64,000 nucleotides of DNA from Zanthoxylum bungeanum (GCA_019454045.1 SKCR01038147.1:186001-250000), one strand, 5' to 3'; shown: positions 23,041 to 36,186, counted from the first letter of the stretch. The notes: generated by a model from the sequence alone, not told the origin. Translations and numbers: made by a program.

Positions 23041-23186
23041 TTTATTTGTGTTTACTTCTGATATAAATAGGTATTTTTCAAGTTTGAAGGTAAGATCATT
23101 TGAGCCTCTATCATCTCATTTTCCATTTCCCCTTCAGCATATCATTATCTCTTCTTATAATAGAGTTATCATCTTACGAAAACATT

Positions 23187-24307
23187 ATGGATAATTATAA
23201 CTTGTGCTCATTTTCAGATAGTTGGTCATGTGAGAATGAAGTTCTAAGTGGGGAAAGCATCTACAACAATAGTCGCGATTATACAACTGAATTTACTACT
23301 ACCACGTTAGTTATTATCGTTATATTATGTATATTCATTATTTAATTTTAAAGTAGATAAATTATGTATATTTGTTATTTATACATATTCGTTATCTTTT
23401 TTATATAGATCTTTGAAAGTAGAGAAGATATGATAAATTGAACGAAAAAAGTTGGTCTAGAAAATAATATTGTGATATTGATTAAAAATTCTGCTAATTT
23501 GAAAGACGGCAAGCTGCTAAAGTGCCATCTTATGTGTGAAAGAGGAGGAAAGTACAAACCGCTATGATATCATATTGAAGGTCAATCCATAGTACAGAAT
23601 ACTGGGACAAAAAAATGTAAATGCACATTTGAGCTGCGAGGTATACCAATACTTTCAGACGGTGTTATGTGGGGATTAAAGGTTACATGTGGTTTCCATA
23701 ACCATCAAGTAGCAGAATATCTTGATGATCATGAGTATCCGTCTAGGCTAAAACCATTAGAAAAATAATTTGTGCTCGACATGGCCAACAACACCGCACC
23801 TCGTGAAATTCTTAGTGTTTTAAAAGAAAAAGACGCGTCAAATAGTACGGGAATCAAAAGCATTTACAATGCTATTTCCAGAAATAAAGAATCTAAACGA
23901 GGTGGTCTAACTTCTAATCAATATGTTTTGGATCAATTGATTAAGAAAAATTACTTTCATGATTACCTTACAAAAATTAGACACCAGTGAAATTACAGAT
24001 ATTCTTTGGGTTCATCCTAGAAGCCTAGAGCTATCTGTTAACTTTCCTTTTGTGTTGATCATTGATGTCACATACAAGACCAACGAGTATCGGATACCAT
24101 TATTGGAGGTTGTTGGTATCATATCCACAATGCTATATTACTCCCTTATGCACTAATCGGGTATGGCGAAGAAGGTTGAGGTCAAGTACGATGAGACTTT
24201 ATTGAAGAGATTCAACAAAATAAGGATTTATATGATCGACTTTATCCATCAAACGGATGGGCAGACAATCTATCACACTTACTGCATTTCTTCTAATCGC
24301 AGGCACC
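23187..24307 (+). pseudogene. MULE transposase gene, 5' part (MULE-OTU type)
   Basis: A start at 23187 gives MDNYNLCSFSDSWSCENEVL and a probable donor at about 23306. Downstream pieces show the zinc-binding and WRKY-like N-terminal region (KKCKCTFELRG; CGFHNHQVAEYLDDHEYPS), then ISRNKESKRGGLTSNQYVLD, and the MULE catalytic-domain hallmark DVTYKTNEYRIPLLEVVGI (about 24064-24120). Frameshifts and stops are frequent and much of the catalytic domain beyond 24155 is deleted. The gene is interrupted at 24307 by LTR element A and resumes at 48995. Confidence 0.85.
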
Positions 24308-24958
24308 TGTACGGGCCAAATTTGGTCCAGGGGCAATTTCGTCATTTTACTCCAGGCCCAAGCTTCTACCTCGAAAGGAAGCCCTAATGTTTAAAGTGTA
24401 TAGAGGCCCATGAGATTCACAAGCCCAGGCCCAACGAGATACCACGTGCTCAAAGCATAATCGGGGCTCGCCCTACTCCAGTCCAAATAACGCCCAGGCT
24501 CATAAATGTCATTCACAACCCATCTGTTCCAGCCTACAACGTAGTAATGACTCCTCATAAAGTTGACTGTTACCATGATCCAACAGACGATTAATCCAAA
24601 GGCAATAAAAGCACACGTTACTATATCATAAATATATATGGAACAAGGCTCCAAGAGGAAGGAGGATTCAACTTCTAGCTCTCCTACTCATAGCTTTGAG
24701 ACATCCTCAAGCTCACCACACCTCCGACTGATCGCCATCACGGCACCCTACTAAGTCCAAGGTAGTATCCAACCTTTGATTTCCCACCTTCTAACTCCTT
24801 AGTACCATCACTGACTTGGGCGTCGGAGTGCCTACGGCATCCACCACACCGGTGGGTAGACCCTCCTCGCTCATCCTACTTCTTGATTTTGCAGGATCGC
24901 CAGTGCCCCTCCCTACAAAATCTCGATCGTGGACCTCGGGCTAAAACCAGTGTCCACA
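24308..24958 (+). repeat. 5' LTR of element A
   Basis: 651 bp, TG...CA ends, same length as the right copy. It contains 'gaccctcctcgctcatcctac' just before the R/U5 side and ends at the PBS. Confidence 0.9.
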
Positions 24959-24960
24959 AT

Positions 24961-24980
24961 TTGGTGCCCACCGTGGGGCC
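24961..24980 (+). other. Primer binding site of element A
   Basis: TTGGTGCCCACCGTGGGGCC starts two bases after the 5' LTR. It is close to the 'TGGCGCCCACCGTGGGGC' signature common in Tat-group Ty3 elements; the priming tRNA is not assigned here. Confidence 0.6.
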
Positions 24981-27900
24981 ATGGCGATTCATAGCATGCA
25001 AGGATCTCTCCATCTACGATCCATCCAAACACCCCTACTCGTATGGCGACACGCAACGAGCAAACACCATATCTCATGATCACCTAATGAGCCATCCTCC
25101 AAGAACAATTACATACATCAGGATTGTCATCTGGCCCATTTGTTCTGTTCTTAATAGGAAGTATGTTTTATCCAGTCAATATATAGACCATCATTTGAAC
25201 CATTCTATACACTTCCTCCAGTCGACATGGGCATACCCCCGTAATTCTCAGCATACCCAATCGACCAAGAAATATTCTCTATAATTGGCATTTATTCGAG
25301 ATTTCTTGGGGCGGTTACCATATACTCTAGATGGCAAAGATAAAACATCATTACCTTCAGACTACGTAAAAAGATTGCCATCACATCCAGACTACATGAA
25401 AGAATTGTTATCTTCTTCAGACGACGGTTAAGAGGATTCCCATCTCCTCCAGACGACATTGATGGATTGTCATCAATTTTAGACTCCATTCGACTATCAG
25501 GAACAATGCACGTCCCTTCAATGGTACCATTTTCTTTATCATTCACCCTATATAATAAGCAATGTACTTAGCTTAAGAAGACTGTCCCAGTCGACCGTAC
25601 CCGAGTGAGGAGTTGGCGAGGACTTCCCAGCCAACATTACCAGGTATGGCTTGTGTTTTTTTAAGAATCTCCCAGTCGACATCAGTAAGACATTAGACTA
25701 GTTATGGGTGTCCCAATCGACATCAATACGTGGCTTGGAACTCGTAATAGACATCATAGTAAGTATTACAATTTATAGTACGAGACATTTCATAGACGTC
25801 CCAGTCAACACTATAATTTAAAACTAGGTAATTGATATCGATGGCACAGTCGACATTTGTGATGTCTGGCATAGATCTTGTTAGGGATCTTCAACTCGAC
25901 ATCAGAATGTTGTTAGGGATGTCCCAATTGACATAACTATATATATATATTGCTTGTCACTTGTTTGAGATTCCATTCGACACTCCACATATGAGGATTG
26001 TCATTTGTTCAATATCTCATTTGACGTAAGATGGAAGGAGTCCTAGCTAGATGGTTGAGGTTCCATCCTACACGACAAGGAAGAACTACTACCTAAAGAC
26101 AGAAACACCACTCGACACTATAAAGATATAGTCTCGGCTTAAGAGAAATGGTCCAAATGAAGACACATCATGAAAATACTATCTCACTCGACATTGCAGT
26201 GATGTAGACTCAGCTCAATGAGGATGCTCCAATTAACACATGTGAGGATTCCTTGTGAGGTGAGAGTCACACCTGATGTTGTGAGATAATAGACTCATTT
26301 CAAATAGAATACAACACTCTAAGTTAGCTCCCCACAACGTGCTGCCCATGACCATGCGCAGACCATTCAAAGACCCATTATGAACACTTATGTCGTCTCA
26401 ACCTACGGACAAACCCATCACCAAACCTATTGCCCATGTGATGATAAGTCACATGGGTGTTGTTTATTTGTCTTTTGTTACTTTCAACATTCACGCTCCC
26501 AGTCTTCATTCGTGCCTCCAGTAAAGTAAGCTTCCTACATAAATCTAGTAAATAACGACAAGCACACTACATGTCAGCTCACATAGCTAGCATGGCTCAT
26601 TTTTGGATGTTTATTTACGTGGCATGCGTAGCTCATTTGGAATTTCTGTTCATCTTCTCCCTTCTTAGTTATGACCATAATGGACAAAGGCTCTCCTACG
26701 TACATACATGCATGGTCATTTTCTTGGGATAATGGATTCTTTTGGATTTGTTACCAGCCTTGTTGCTTCGTTTCAATCTTTGGCCTTGTTTGCTTTAAAT
26801 TTTCGTGGTAGGCTGAGACTGTTTGCAAAGGAATGGTATCTTCTATTCTCTTATCTTTGTTACTTTTGACTTTGGGACTTGTCTTTGGCCCAACCAATGT
26901 GTATGCACCCAGCCAACATGATGCGTCCAGCCGACAAGCATGGATCAAGCAACAAGAATATCCTACAACCCATATACGTGCGTCCCGAAATGTGAACCTT
27001 CTCCAGTCGACCTACCTGAATTCAATAATGTGAGTATCCTCCAACAGAGGAGCGGGAGAATGTCCTTCAGTCGATGAACGTGAATCCAAAAACTTTCATA
27101 GTTCCAGTCGACAAGCATGCAGCCAACGTGTACGTCCTCCAGCCTACAAGAAAAGTGCCTATATCAGTAGTTGGGCAGGACTAGTTGAGAGTATCATGGA
27201 TCACTAATGATTCATCTCCAACAGTAATAAAATATGATACATCTCTTAGTCGACATGCATAAACCCAGCAGCGTGAGTTTCTCTGACCAACATGTATGGA
27301 ACCAAAAATGGAAATATCTTACAGTCGACATGTATAACTCATGTAACGTGAATAGCCATCAGCCCACTCATCAGACGCCACGAGTGCCAACAGACCCAAT
27401 GCTTAAGTAAACCTAAGCCAACATTCAGAGTATTGTTTACGAAGGAGATGAGGCTGGATGGTCCCAATTTATGCTCGGTTTGCTTTTGCCTCGTGGTGGC
27501 CTCGGCGTTGGGGGCTGGAACGACACTTTTTTGCATGAAGCGTAGTCGCATGCATGAGTAAAGTCTACTTGATCTGAGAGTTGTTGGACCTAGTAGATGC
27601 ATTATTACCCATTCATTTGCTCGGCTGGAGGGTTCTTATAAGTATACAACAAACTGAGGTAGATACGACATAATGTGTGTTGTCGCATATAGCAAGAATG
27701 TCGTCCTATCGGGCTGGGCACACGACCGTCGTGTCTGTATTCAAACTTACATGTGGTGAATTGTCACCTGGCACAAGAGCAGATATTTCTCAAGAGTAGC
27801 ATGAGTGGTACACTGCATGGCTGGGATCTCGTCCGTGGAATATGGCTCGTCTAACTGCTCCATATGAACGTCTATCGTCTCACATAAATTAATATCGAGT

Positions 27901-28637
27901 TGTCCTGCTAGAAGACGGATGACTAGTCCTTGGGGTCGAGAGGTTGACAGCTGGTTGTGGGCTAAGAATCTTCTTTTGGGTTTTGAAAATTCGGTCTTCA
28001 TCATTTCCCAAGCTAGTGGAAGAGGGCGATAGAATCACTATTGAATTGGTGAAAACTTTCCTTTATTCTCTTTGTGTTAATGAGGACAATTATAGACCTT
28101 CATCAAGCCTAGTGAAGTGGAGACCAGTATACAGAGGACAATCTGAAAAGAAAAGCTTTGATAACTTGGGGGAATGATATTCCTTAAAGATTAGTAAGAC
28201 CATCTTTCCAAGCGGACATGCTCTCCAGATGACAGGTATAAGTATTCCATCCCTATCTATTTACCATATATATATGGTTTTGAGACTCGCAGATAATACA
28301 GCTGAAGACCGGGACCTTCTTCTGGTTCAGACAGCATGAAGACTTCCTCTCGTTCCTCTTCAGGACCAGTAGGTGGGAGATTGTTCTGGCCTTCATCAGG
28401 TCAGGAAGAAGAGAACACTCCCTAATTGGCTCGTGAAAGAGTCAAGTGTTAGTTCTTTGACCTTCCTCTGGTCCAGTCAACTTGTGGGCTCGGTTCGGTC
28501 CCTCTATGGTACCAAATGGGCGTATATCTTCCTGGCTTCATCAAGTTAGTCGACCGGGGAAATCCCCCATGGACTCATGTTGAGTCAAGTTGTAGACATG
28601 GACTACACATGTCGTATGACTTATATCCTGAACCTTC
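24981..28637 (+). other. Internal region of element A, left part, non-coding
   Basis: No gag, protease, RT or integrase motif is found in any frame. Short 'ccagtcgacat' motifs recur dozens of times (for example 25220, 25677, 27010, 27105). The last 120 bases (28525-28637) are one unit of the approximately 100-bp tandem repeat that continues at 47437, interrupted by element B. Confidence 0.6.
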
Positions 28638-31250
28638 TGTTGGGGTTTTAAGGGGGAATATCGGTAACGCATCGGAAACACGGGAAAATCAAATTTTCCG
28701 ATTTCAAAAATTTTTCTCGGATTAATTAAATAAATATATTTATTTAATTATCCAATAATCAAATTATGAAATAAAATTCAATAAATCATATTTAAGTGAA
28801 TTTACCGAATTACCCTTACACTTGGTATTTTGTCCATTTTAGTCCGAAATTGATCAAACCAATTTTGAATGATTCTAAATCATTTCTAAGATGAACTTAG
28901 CATGTTCAAAACATCAAAACACCAAAGGCAACATAAATCCCAAAAATGACCCATTTGGCCGAGAGCTTCATTAAGCTTCCAACTTGTGCATTTTGTGATT
29001 TCATGCCTCAAGACACATCCAAATGAAATCCAATCAACATGAAACTTTATATGCAACATATACACATCCTAATACACCATATAAATGAAAATCCCCAAAT
29101 TTGGAAGTGGTCTTAAACCCTAATTTTTCAATTTCTTCAAATTGGACAAATTAGACCAAATTGGTTAAATCCAATACTTCAATCATGTTTCTTCCATCCA
29201 AATCAAGTCTCAACACAATGAAAAAACTATAGAACAATTCTAGGTCATTTAAGAGTGGGTCAATAACTCTAGAATGGCAACAAGGTTCTAAAACCTTAAA
29301 AGAATGCTTATTACTACATTAGTAATAAACTTCCAACATCATACATGCATATCACCTTCATCAAAATTTTATCCATCAAAAGTACAAAGAATAAAGAATA
29401 GAAAAACTCAAGAACATCACAAGATGTTGCCCACAACAAGAGGAACAAATTACTCTCTAATGGAAGGTTGGAAATACTTACTAAATTCCAAGCTTTTCCT
29501 TGTTTTCCTTTCTTTTCTCTCTACCTTCTTTGCCTTGTTTTAATGGAGTTTTGATAAAGTGAAAAGGTTAATCAAACCCTAAAAAAATGAAACAATATAT
29601 ACTTGCCCAAAATGGAGGCCTTGGCCGAATTTGGCCTAAAGGAAATACAAGTTACATTAGTTTCATTTCATTTGAATTTCATTTGCCAAGTTGATAAAAT
29701 GATCATTACATTTTAATGACAATTTCAACTTAGTCAACAATGGCAACATGAAAAAATATAACCATTATATTTAATTAAAGTCATGGCCGAAAATTTGACA
29801 AAAATTAAAGGAAAATGATATTTCAATTTTAAACACTTTAAACAAATATCAAAGAAGTCAAATCCAATTTGACTACCATTTCCTTTACTTTAAAGTCAAC
29901 AATAAACACTTATAATCATTTCCTAACTTTATCATTTGGTAAGATATTTATATTTTAATTATATTAATCATTTAACAATTAAATAATTAATTAAATATAA
30001 ATATCTCAAATATATGTATTATATTTACTTTAAATATCTCAAATACATATATTAATGATATATGTCAAATACATTTATTTGACAATTTATTAATGTGTAT
30101 TTAATAATATCATATATTAAATACAAATACACATTAGTTAGGAAATGACGGTTCGGCCAGTTCGAATGTATTTTTGTTTAACGTTTAAACGATTTATAAA
30201 TAATCATAATTATTCATAAAAGTTGCCCTAGTGCTCTACGAGTATATTTCATTAGTGAGACTCTCTAGATTCAGGTATATCCATCATAAAATCCAATTTC
30301 GTGTCCATAATTTATCCACCCGTAAATTATGACGATCACGGATAAACTCGCTGAATCATACAAGTCGAGGTCATTGCATACGTATAATCCCTCCGTCACA
30401 GGTATCCGGATAATCCCAGAGATATAGATGTAAACGTCAAATCTCTATAGGTATTATCTCGTCAACGTTTCTATTAGAAATCTCTAAATAACATTCGGAA
30501 CTTATTTCTGAAGTTTACTGTGGCCACAGATTTAACAGACTGCTAATCATATATGGACTACCTATGCTCTGTACACAGAACTGACGGATCCTATCTTGAT
30601 ACACACATGATATCCTGAGGATCGATCCACACCCAACGAACATGCGGAGGTCTGATCTAAATAGATCGGTGACGTGACTTCCATCTAAGTGTGGAGGATG
30701 TCTCATACATCCACAGTGGTATCTCAAGTCAAATGACCACTATGCTACTCAACCCGAGAAGATTCTTATTGATGTTGGTGTACTATCCATTAAAAATCTT
30801 CGGTGAGTCATTCAGTGTTTATCCACTATAAACACCTACACGTCTATACGAGTCTCCCCAGACTCATGGTTCATTGGGATAAACCATCGGACCAAGTCTC
30901 GATATACGACATGTACTGGTCTCAACAGATTTGACTAACCGACCCGTGTTAGTGAATCTTGACCAAGAACTATATTTGATAATATATATATAGCAATGAC
31001 ACTTCCCAATGTCAATTACAAACTCCCTTTGTAACTGTGTACTGCATTATATATTATCGGGCCTTTGTCTAATATATACATATCACTAAACCACATTTAG
31101 TTTCAATCTAATCATAATCAGATCAAATATGTATATAAAAACAAGAGGTGCAACCATAAATAAGTAATATTATGAAATAAGGGGATGTTCGTATTCATGA
31201 ATCAGACATAAATACGGTCCGGATTGGCGCTCTGAGCATCAACCCCAACA
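28638..31250 (-). repeat. 3' LTR of element B
   Basis: 2613 bp, nearly identical to the right copy by eye. It is followed by 'atttctcccacttgc', the polypurine tract on the minus strand. Confidence 0.92.
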
Positions 31251-31497
31251 ATTTCTCCCACTTGCTCTAGTGCCAATCCACGATATCATATACACATCTC
31301 AATATGTATCGTATGCACATGGCCCTCAAAAGCTCACCCAGTACTTAAGAGGTAGGCAATAAAAAGTAGGCCCGCTATGACATATTGAGTTTGTCAAACA
31401 AACTCCATCGTTTCCCATGTTCAGCATCATTCATATTTTGTAGAATCTAAATTATATATTAATATGAATCTGATGCTACATCAGTATTGTGCTACAA
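31251..31497 (-). other. Element B internal sequence, 3' end with polypurine tract
   Basis: Contains the polypurine tract (31251-31265) and short non-coding sequence up to the TACAA target site of element C (31493-31497). Confidence 0.6.
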
Positions 31498-33278
31498 TGA
31501 CCGGCGTAAACACACACGTATAACGCAAGCGCACGTATCGTTCAAGTAGTATAAAAATATCGATCCCATGAGGACTTAATATATAATCTATTAATTTTAT
31601 GAGGTCAAATGATTACTAGTATCTAACAGGTTGTTTGATTGATTTGAAATGGTGACGATTCTAAATTTAAAAACAAGTAAATAAAATTGTTCGAAAGTAG
31701 GTTTTAAGAAAAATCAATATTAAAAACTATCTAGGGTTGTGATTTCTTCCAATATCATTTTAAAGATGAAATAGTTATTTTATGTTTGTGTAATAAATCA
31801 GTTTACTAACCTGAACACTAAATTATGCAAAAACCTTTGTCGATGGTCAGACGTAAATACCCAGTTTAATCCAATTGAACCATATGTCTATGTCAACCAA
31901 ATTATCTGGATTCATTAAGTTTAAGTTCCAATTATGGCTACCCCCGTCCGACAGGTATATGTCTATCCTGTAAGGAAATCTATTAAAGGGTTATCTATCT
32001 TCAAGGAAGATCGTGGGTTATTAAGTTTAAGGCTGAAGCCTAAAATTCCTTTGTCAAGTTTATTTTAGATTTACCACATCAATCTTATTAGTGGCCAATT
32101 AACAAGACGCATTAAGCTTAAGACTTAATAAGTAAACCTTTATATTACCCAAACTATAATTTAACCCCTTATGAACCGGTGATATTGGATTTCATCACAA
32201 TCCCAGATAACTGGCTTAGTTACGACACATATTTACGGGTAGTAAAAAAAACTTAAATAAAATAAAAGACATAAAGTAAAATACTAAAAATTAAATACTG
32301 AAAATTAAATACTGAAAAGTAAATGCTGAAAGTAAATGCTGGAATTAAATACTGAAAATTAAATGCTGAAAAGTAAATGCTGAAAGTAAATTACTGAAAA
32401 GTAAATTGCTGAAAAGTAAATTGCTGAAAAGTAAATTGCTGAAAAGTAAATTACTGAAAAGTAAAAATGAAAATTAAAGAAAGAAAAGTACTGTGCGTAA
32501 AAGAAATTGCAGAAAGTAAAAACTGAAAAGTAAAGAAAAGAAAGTGCGAAAGCGGAAATTAATTACTGAAAGCTGTAAATAAACAAACAAGATACAATCT
32601 TCTTAGTATTCTTAAGGAATTCCTTAGAAGAAAGTATGAATTTTACAAATGAAATGGCTTGGTATTTATAGGCAAAATTTTGCCTCCATCAAATCATCCA
32701 CCAAATCAATTATTAATTGCTCCACTAATTGCTCCACCAAATCCATTATTAATTGCTCCACTAATCTCTTATCATGTTTGGTGATGATTTGATAATTTTT
32801 ATTATTTATTTATTAATTTATTTTTTGCTTTGAAAATGATTAAAAGTGATTTTAATAATTACACACAACACACTTCTGGATGGTTCATCAATTTCGAGCA
32901 TGAAATTGTCAGAATTCGAAATTATTTTGTCTTTCAAAGTTGTAGATCTTTGAGTCTTCTTTAATCTGGAACTTGAATCAGCTCAATCCGATATCAGAGT
33001 AAAACGTTATGCCTAAAATACGACAGATGTGCAAAACTGGAATTTCCAAAACTGCACTTCGTTAAAACGCCCTTTCAAGTTTCCAATCTCCAAAATTAAA
33101 ATATCAAGTCCAATAATTGCCCTTATTTGACCATATTTCGTCATAAATGATTTCATTGAGATCCGATATTATTTTATCTGCAAAATAAACTAAAACGTCA
33201 AAACGTTCATCAAACCCGAGAAACTAAACAAAATATTAAGTAAAAGGGGCGGTAAATATGATATAATTCCGCTCATCA
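31498..33278 (-). repeat. 3' LTR of element C
   Basis: 1781 bp. It contains a run of 'aaagtaaatgctga'-type short repeats at 32270-32470, longer here than in the right LTR, which accounts for much of the length difference. Confidence 0.92.
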
Positions 33279-33290
33279 CACCCCCAAACC
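33279..33290 (-). other. Polypurine tract of element C
   Basis: On the minus strand GGTTTGGGGGTG ends directly at the 3' LTR start TGATGAGCGG. Confidence 0.75.
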
Positions 33291-34591
33291 TAACATTTTG
33301 CTAGTCCTCGAGCAAAACAACAAAATAAAATACAAGAAACAATTAAAATTAAACTAAGCCACTTTCGTAGGGATCACGGTTGCATTTAGCATATGCAACA
33401 AGCCTTTAAACCCATAGGTGTCCCTAGTGGACGAGTTATAGTCTCGTGAGGGCTTACAACAACAATACTCACAAACGTTTTACAAAAGTAAAAAGGTAGT
33501 GAAACTAATGCACACAGAAGCAAAAAGACAAGCGAAAAGAGAATAAAGATGTTAGTGACTAATCAGGTGAAACTTCTACTCCAAGTTACTAGTTGTTTTG
33601 TTTCATTCTAAATTACCGAATAAGTAAATTCTCCGATTATTTTTACCATTCTTCATATACACAGCCAACAAATATTAAACAACTCATTTTTGCCCACAAC
33701 AGTCATAAGTGCAGTTGATAAGAGAGTAATATTTTTGTCCTAAAGTTCTATCATATTTCACACTTTTCTTAAAGCAATGGAATAATTTTTCTGATTTTTT
33801 TTCTTGATTTTTCTCTATTTTTTTTTTTATATACAATATCTTCATCTATGTAACGAGCTTTGGGTCGGTGGCTCCCAAACCAGTTGGCTTTAGGGCACCA
33901 GGTGTTAAGACACCCCTACGGACTTAATTACTCAGACTTCAGAATATATATATTTGCAGCATCTTTGATCCATTGAGCGAGCTTTGGGCCAGTGACTCCC
34001 AAACCATTTGGTTTTATGCACTAGGGTTAAATAACCCTTACAGACTTAATAACTCGGATCTTAGAATATTTTTTTTTACTCCATTGCTTTTTGAGATGCT
34101 TCATCCAATTTAACTAGAGCACTGAATATTACAAACTTTTCAATTACAGTTCATGTCCGTATGTTTCTGTTATGTTGATAATATCTGCTAACTGAACATA
34201 TGAAGATCCAATTTAGTCTGTTTTATGGAAAATTTACAAATTAAATAATTTAAAAGGAAATAAACAAAAATTAACTGATTTCGAAAATAGGCTTGAGATA
34301 CGTCTCAGGAGTGGAAACTCCTTACTCAGCCATCTCTTACAAATTTCACATTTTTAGTCAAAATAAAAACACAAAAAAAAATACAAAATATTTTTGTAAT
34401 TTTTGAAAAATTTTAAATTTTTTTGTATTTTTCGAAACAATTTGGACTAAAAACAACACACAAACTAAAAAAGAGGTACTGATCAACTAATTCCCTCCCC
34501 CAAACCTAAATGAGACATTGTCCCCAATGTCTTAAACAGTAGAAGAAGAGTTTAGAAGATAATACATGGTTAGCTGAAATTCTACAAGAAA
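33291..34591 (-). other. Element C 3' non-coding region with duplicated block
   Basis: No reading frame is seen. A block of about 125 bases occurs twice (about 33852-33950 and 33978-34072) with shared 'gagctttggg', 'ctcccaaacca' and 'cttacagacttaat'-like sequence. Similar blocks are, to my recollection, common in the 3' part of plant Athila-type elements, but the comparison was not run. Confidence 0.5.
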
Positions 34592-35285
34592 TTAAAGGTT
34601 AAGATCCAGATTAATCCTACGCCTCTTACCACGATCGTCCTCGGACCAATTTATCTTTGAAATGATAGGGTCAACTCGTGGTTCATAGGCTATGAGTTGG
34701 TCTATTAGATCCGGAGCAGTTCTGGCAGTAAAGAGGAGTTCTTTCAAAGGTTTCGACACGAACCCATTTCTCCGAGCATCATCAAGAAACACACAAAGAA
34801 AATCATAAAATCCATCAACGTTGAGCATCCAATTGGTTTATGGTGTATGTTTAGGTTCGCCCAAGATAGTACTATAAAAATTTCCTCCAATGTGCCCAAG
34901 CCACCTGGCAAAGCAATAAAAGCATCATCATGGTTAATCATTTCCACTAGTCGTTCAGACATACCTGGCACGATCAGTTCCTCTCCGTTTGATGGTTCAA
35001 TAAGATTTGCTTCTGCCAAGGGTTTTTGGAATGATTCCCAAAACGTGACTGCCTCCTCTTCATGTAGGCTTTTGAAACGATCCTCATTAGTCCAAGATTT
35101 CCTCCGCCATATATTAAGTGCATATTCCTTACAGCTAAGACTCGACCCAATTCTTGTGCTGCTTCTACGTATTGTAGTTTAGTACCAACACTACTACCGC
35201 AAAACACACAGATGTTCTCAATTCGCCTTCTTGAAGTGGCTTCCATTTTTTTATGTATTTCTTTCTCAACTCTGGATGCCTTCAA
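34592..35285 (-). pseudogene. LOG-family cytokinin-activating enzyme, captured by element C, frameshifted
   Basis: Intronless coding sequence for a LOG-type (lysine-decarboxylase-like) nucleotide phosphoribohydrolase, which in plants releases active cytokinin bases from riboside 5'-monophosphates. It is spread over three overlapping frames. The first (35285-34974) has NICVFCGSSVGT and [11 protein letters not shown]. The second (35019-34744) has the hallmark [11 protein letters not shown] and [12 protein letters not shown]. The third (34828-34592) has [15 protein letters not shown] sequence and ends in RRRINLDLNL. The best start is ATG 35247 (MEATSRRR) or the in-frame 35285. At least two frame changes lie between YGGG and PGG (35105-35020) and one after HHKPIG (about 34830). 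Host LOG genes have several introns; their absence here points to capture from mRNA. It is on the sense strand of element C, where Athila elements have their env-like ORF. It is probably not functional in this copy. Confidence 0.9.
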
Positions 35286-35695
35286 AAGTGCAATAACATG
35301 CTGAATTTATAGTACCTGAAAAGGGTGAGTAAAAATAGCACAAGTATCTTCCAGAGGACGATTAGTAGCGAAATAATATCGTGATAGTAAAAAAGGTCTG
35401 GATCCCGTCGGAGAAAATAAAGAAAACACAAAAACAATTACAATTATTAGGAAAAGACAAAAAAATATAATATTCACAAGAAAAGTAACAGCTTGATTGA
35501 TGTCTATGCGTCGGGGACAAGCTTCCCATCCAATTTTCTTATAATTGGCAAACGTGGTCTTTTTGAGTCAGATTCCCAGACTTAACTGTTGTCTTTCTTT
35601 TTGGAAATTGTGTATGTAATTGCGAATGGCTATGTGTACATATCCACTGGGATGCGTCTCAATAGTCGAAGATATATCATCTAAAGACTCCTTAC
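35286..35695 (-). other. Spacer between the two captured ORFs
   Basis: AT-rich with no reading frame. Nothing recognisable is seen. Confidence 0.4.
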
Positions 35696-35989
35696 TCAAG
35701 CCATCCCTAATGAATTTATTTTATCTTCGCGATTATTAGACACCATTCCTAAAGAACGACAACGAGTATTGCAATTCCAGCGTGCACATTTATAACAAAC
35801 ACCCATTTGCTTAGCTCTACTACGTTTCTTTGCATAGTGCTTCTTCCAAACCAGGCAGATGTGAAATAAATGAGTCAGAGACTCACCTGCCAATCGGACT
35901 CTTGCTTCAATTACCCAACGAATGTCATTAGGAACACAATGGATTGTTAGTAGTCTCATCCGTTCCAAGCGAGCTTTGTAAAATTTCAT
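35696..35989 (-). CDS. Small basic cysteine-rich ORF in element C
   Basis: Open frame of 97 residues on the sense strand of element C, starting at ATG 35989, which overlaps a stop of a 19-residue upstream frame (TGATG). The central part is basic (KKHYAKKRSRAK) and runs into a C-x2-C-x4-C-x3-C cluster (CYKCARWNCNTRC). The N-terminal part is a moderately hydrophobic stretch with VPNDIRW. The order basic arm then four-cysteine finger, at this size, resembles the small nucleic-acid-binding proteins of carlaviruses (Pfam Carla_C4), but I have only pattern recognition to support it. A gag-type zinc knuckle is less likely, because there is no CCHC spacing. An acceptor-like TTTTTACAG lies about 100 bases upstream, which would suit a spliced message. 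It has no internal stop, unlike its neighbours. Confidence 0.45.
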   Translation of the reverse strand: MKFYKARLERMRLLTIHCVPNDIRWVIEARVRLAGESLTHLFHICLVWKKHYAKKRSRAKQMGVCYKCARWNCNTRCRSLGMVSNNREDKINSLGMA

Positions 35990-36186
35990 CAGAGATTTTT
36001 GAGGGAGAGAAGGAAATTGCTTGTGAAGATTTGCAGAGCTTCTTCCATCTTGAAATGTCTTAATCTGTAAAAACTAAACACACAAAAATAAAACACACCA
36101 GATCACAATATATACAGAAATTACATGGGTTGCCTCCATGCTAGCGCTAAGTTTAAAGTCGTCAGCCAGACTTGATTTCTCGAACG

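Noticed and set aside
30515..30727. 70-codon minus-strand frame, repeated at 46701-46913
   Set aside because: It is the same sequence in both LTRs of element B. It has no known motif and substitutions occur without a coding pattern.
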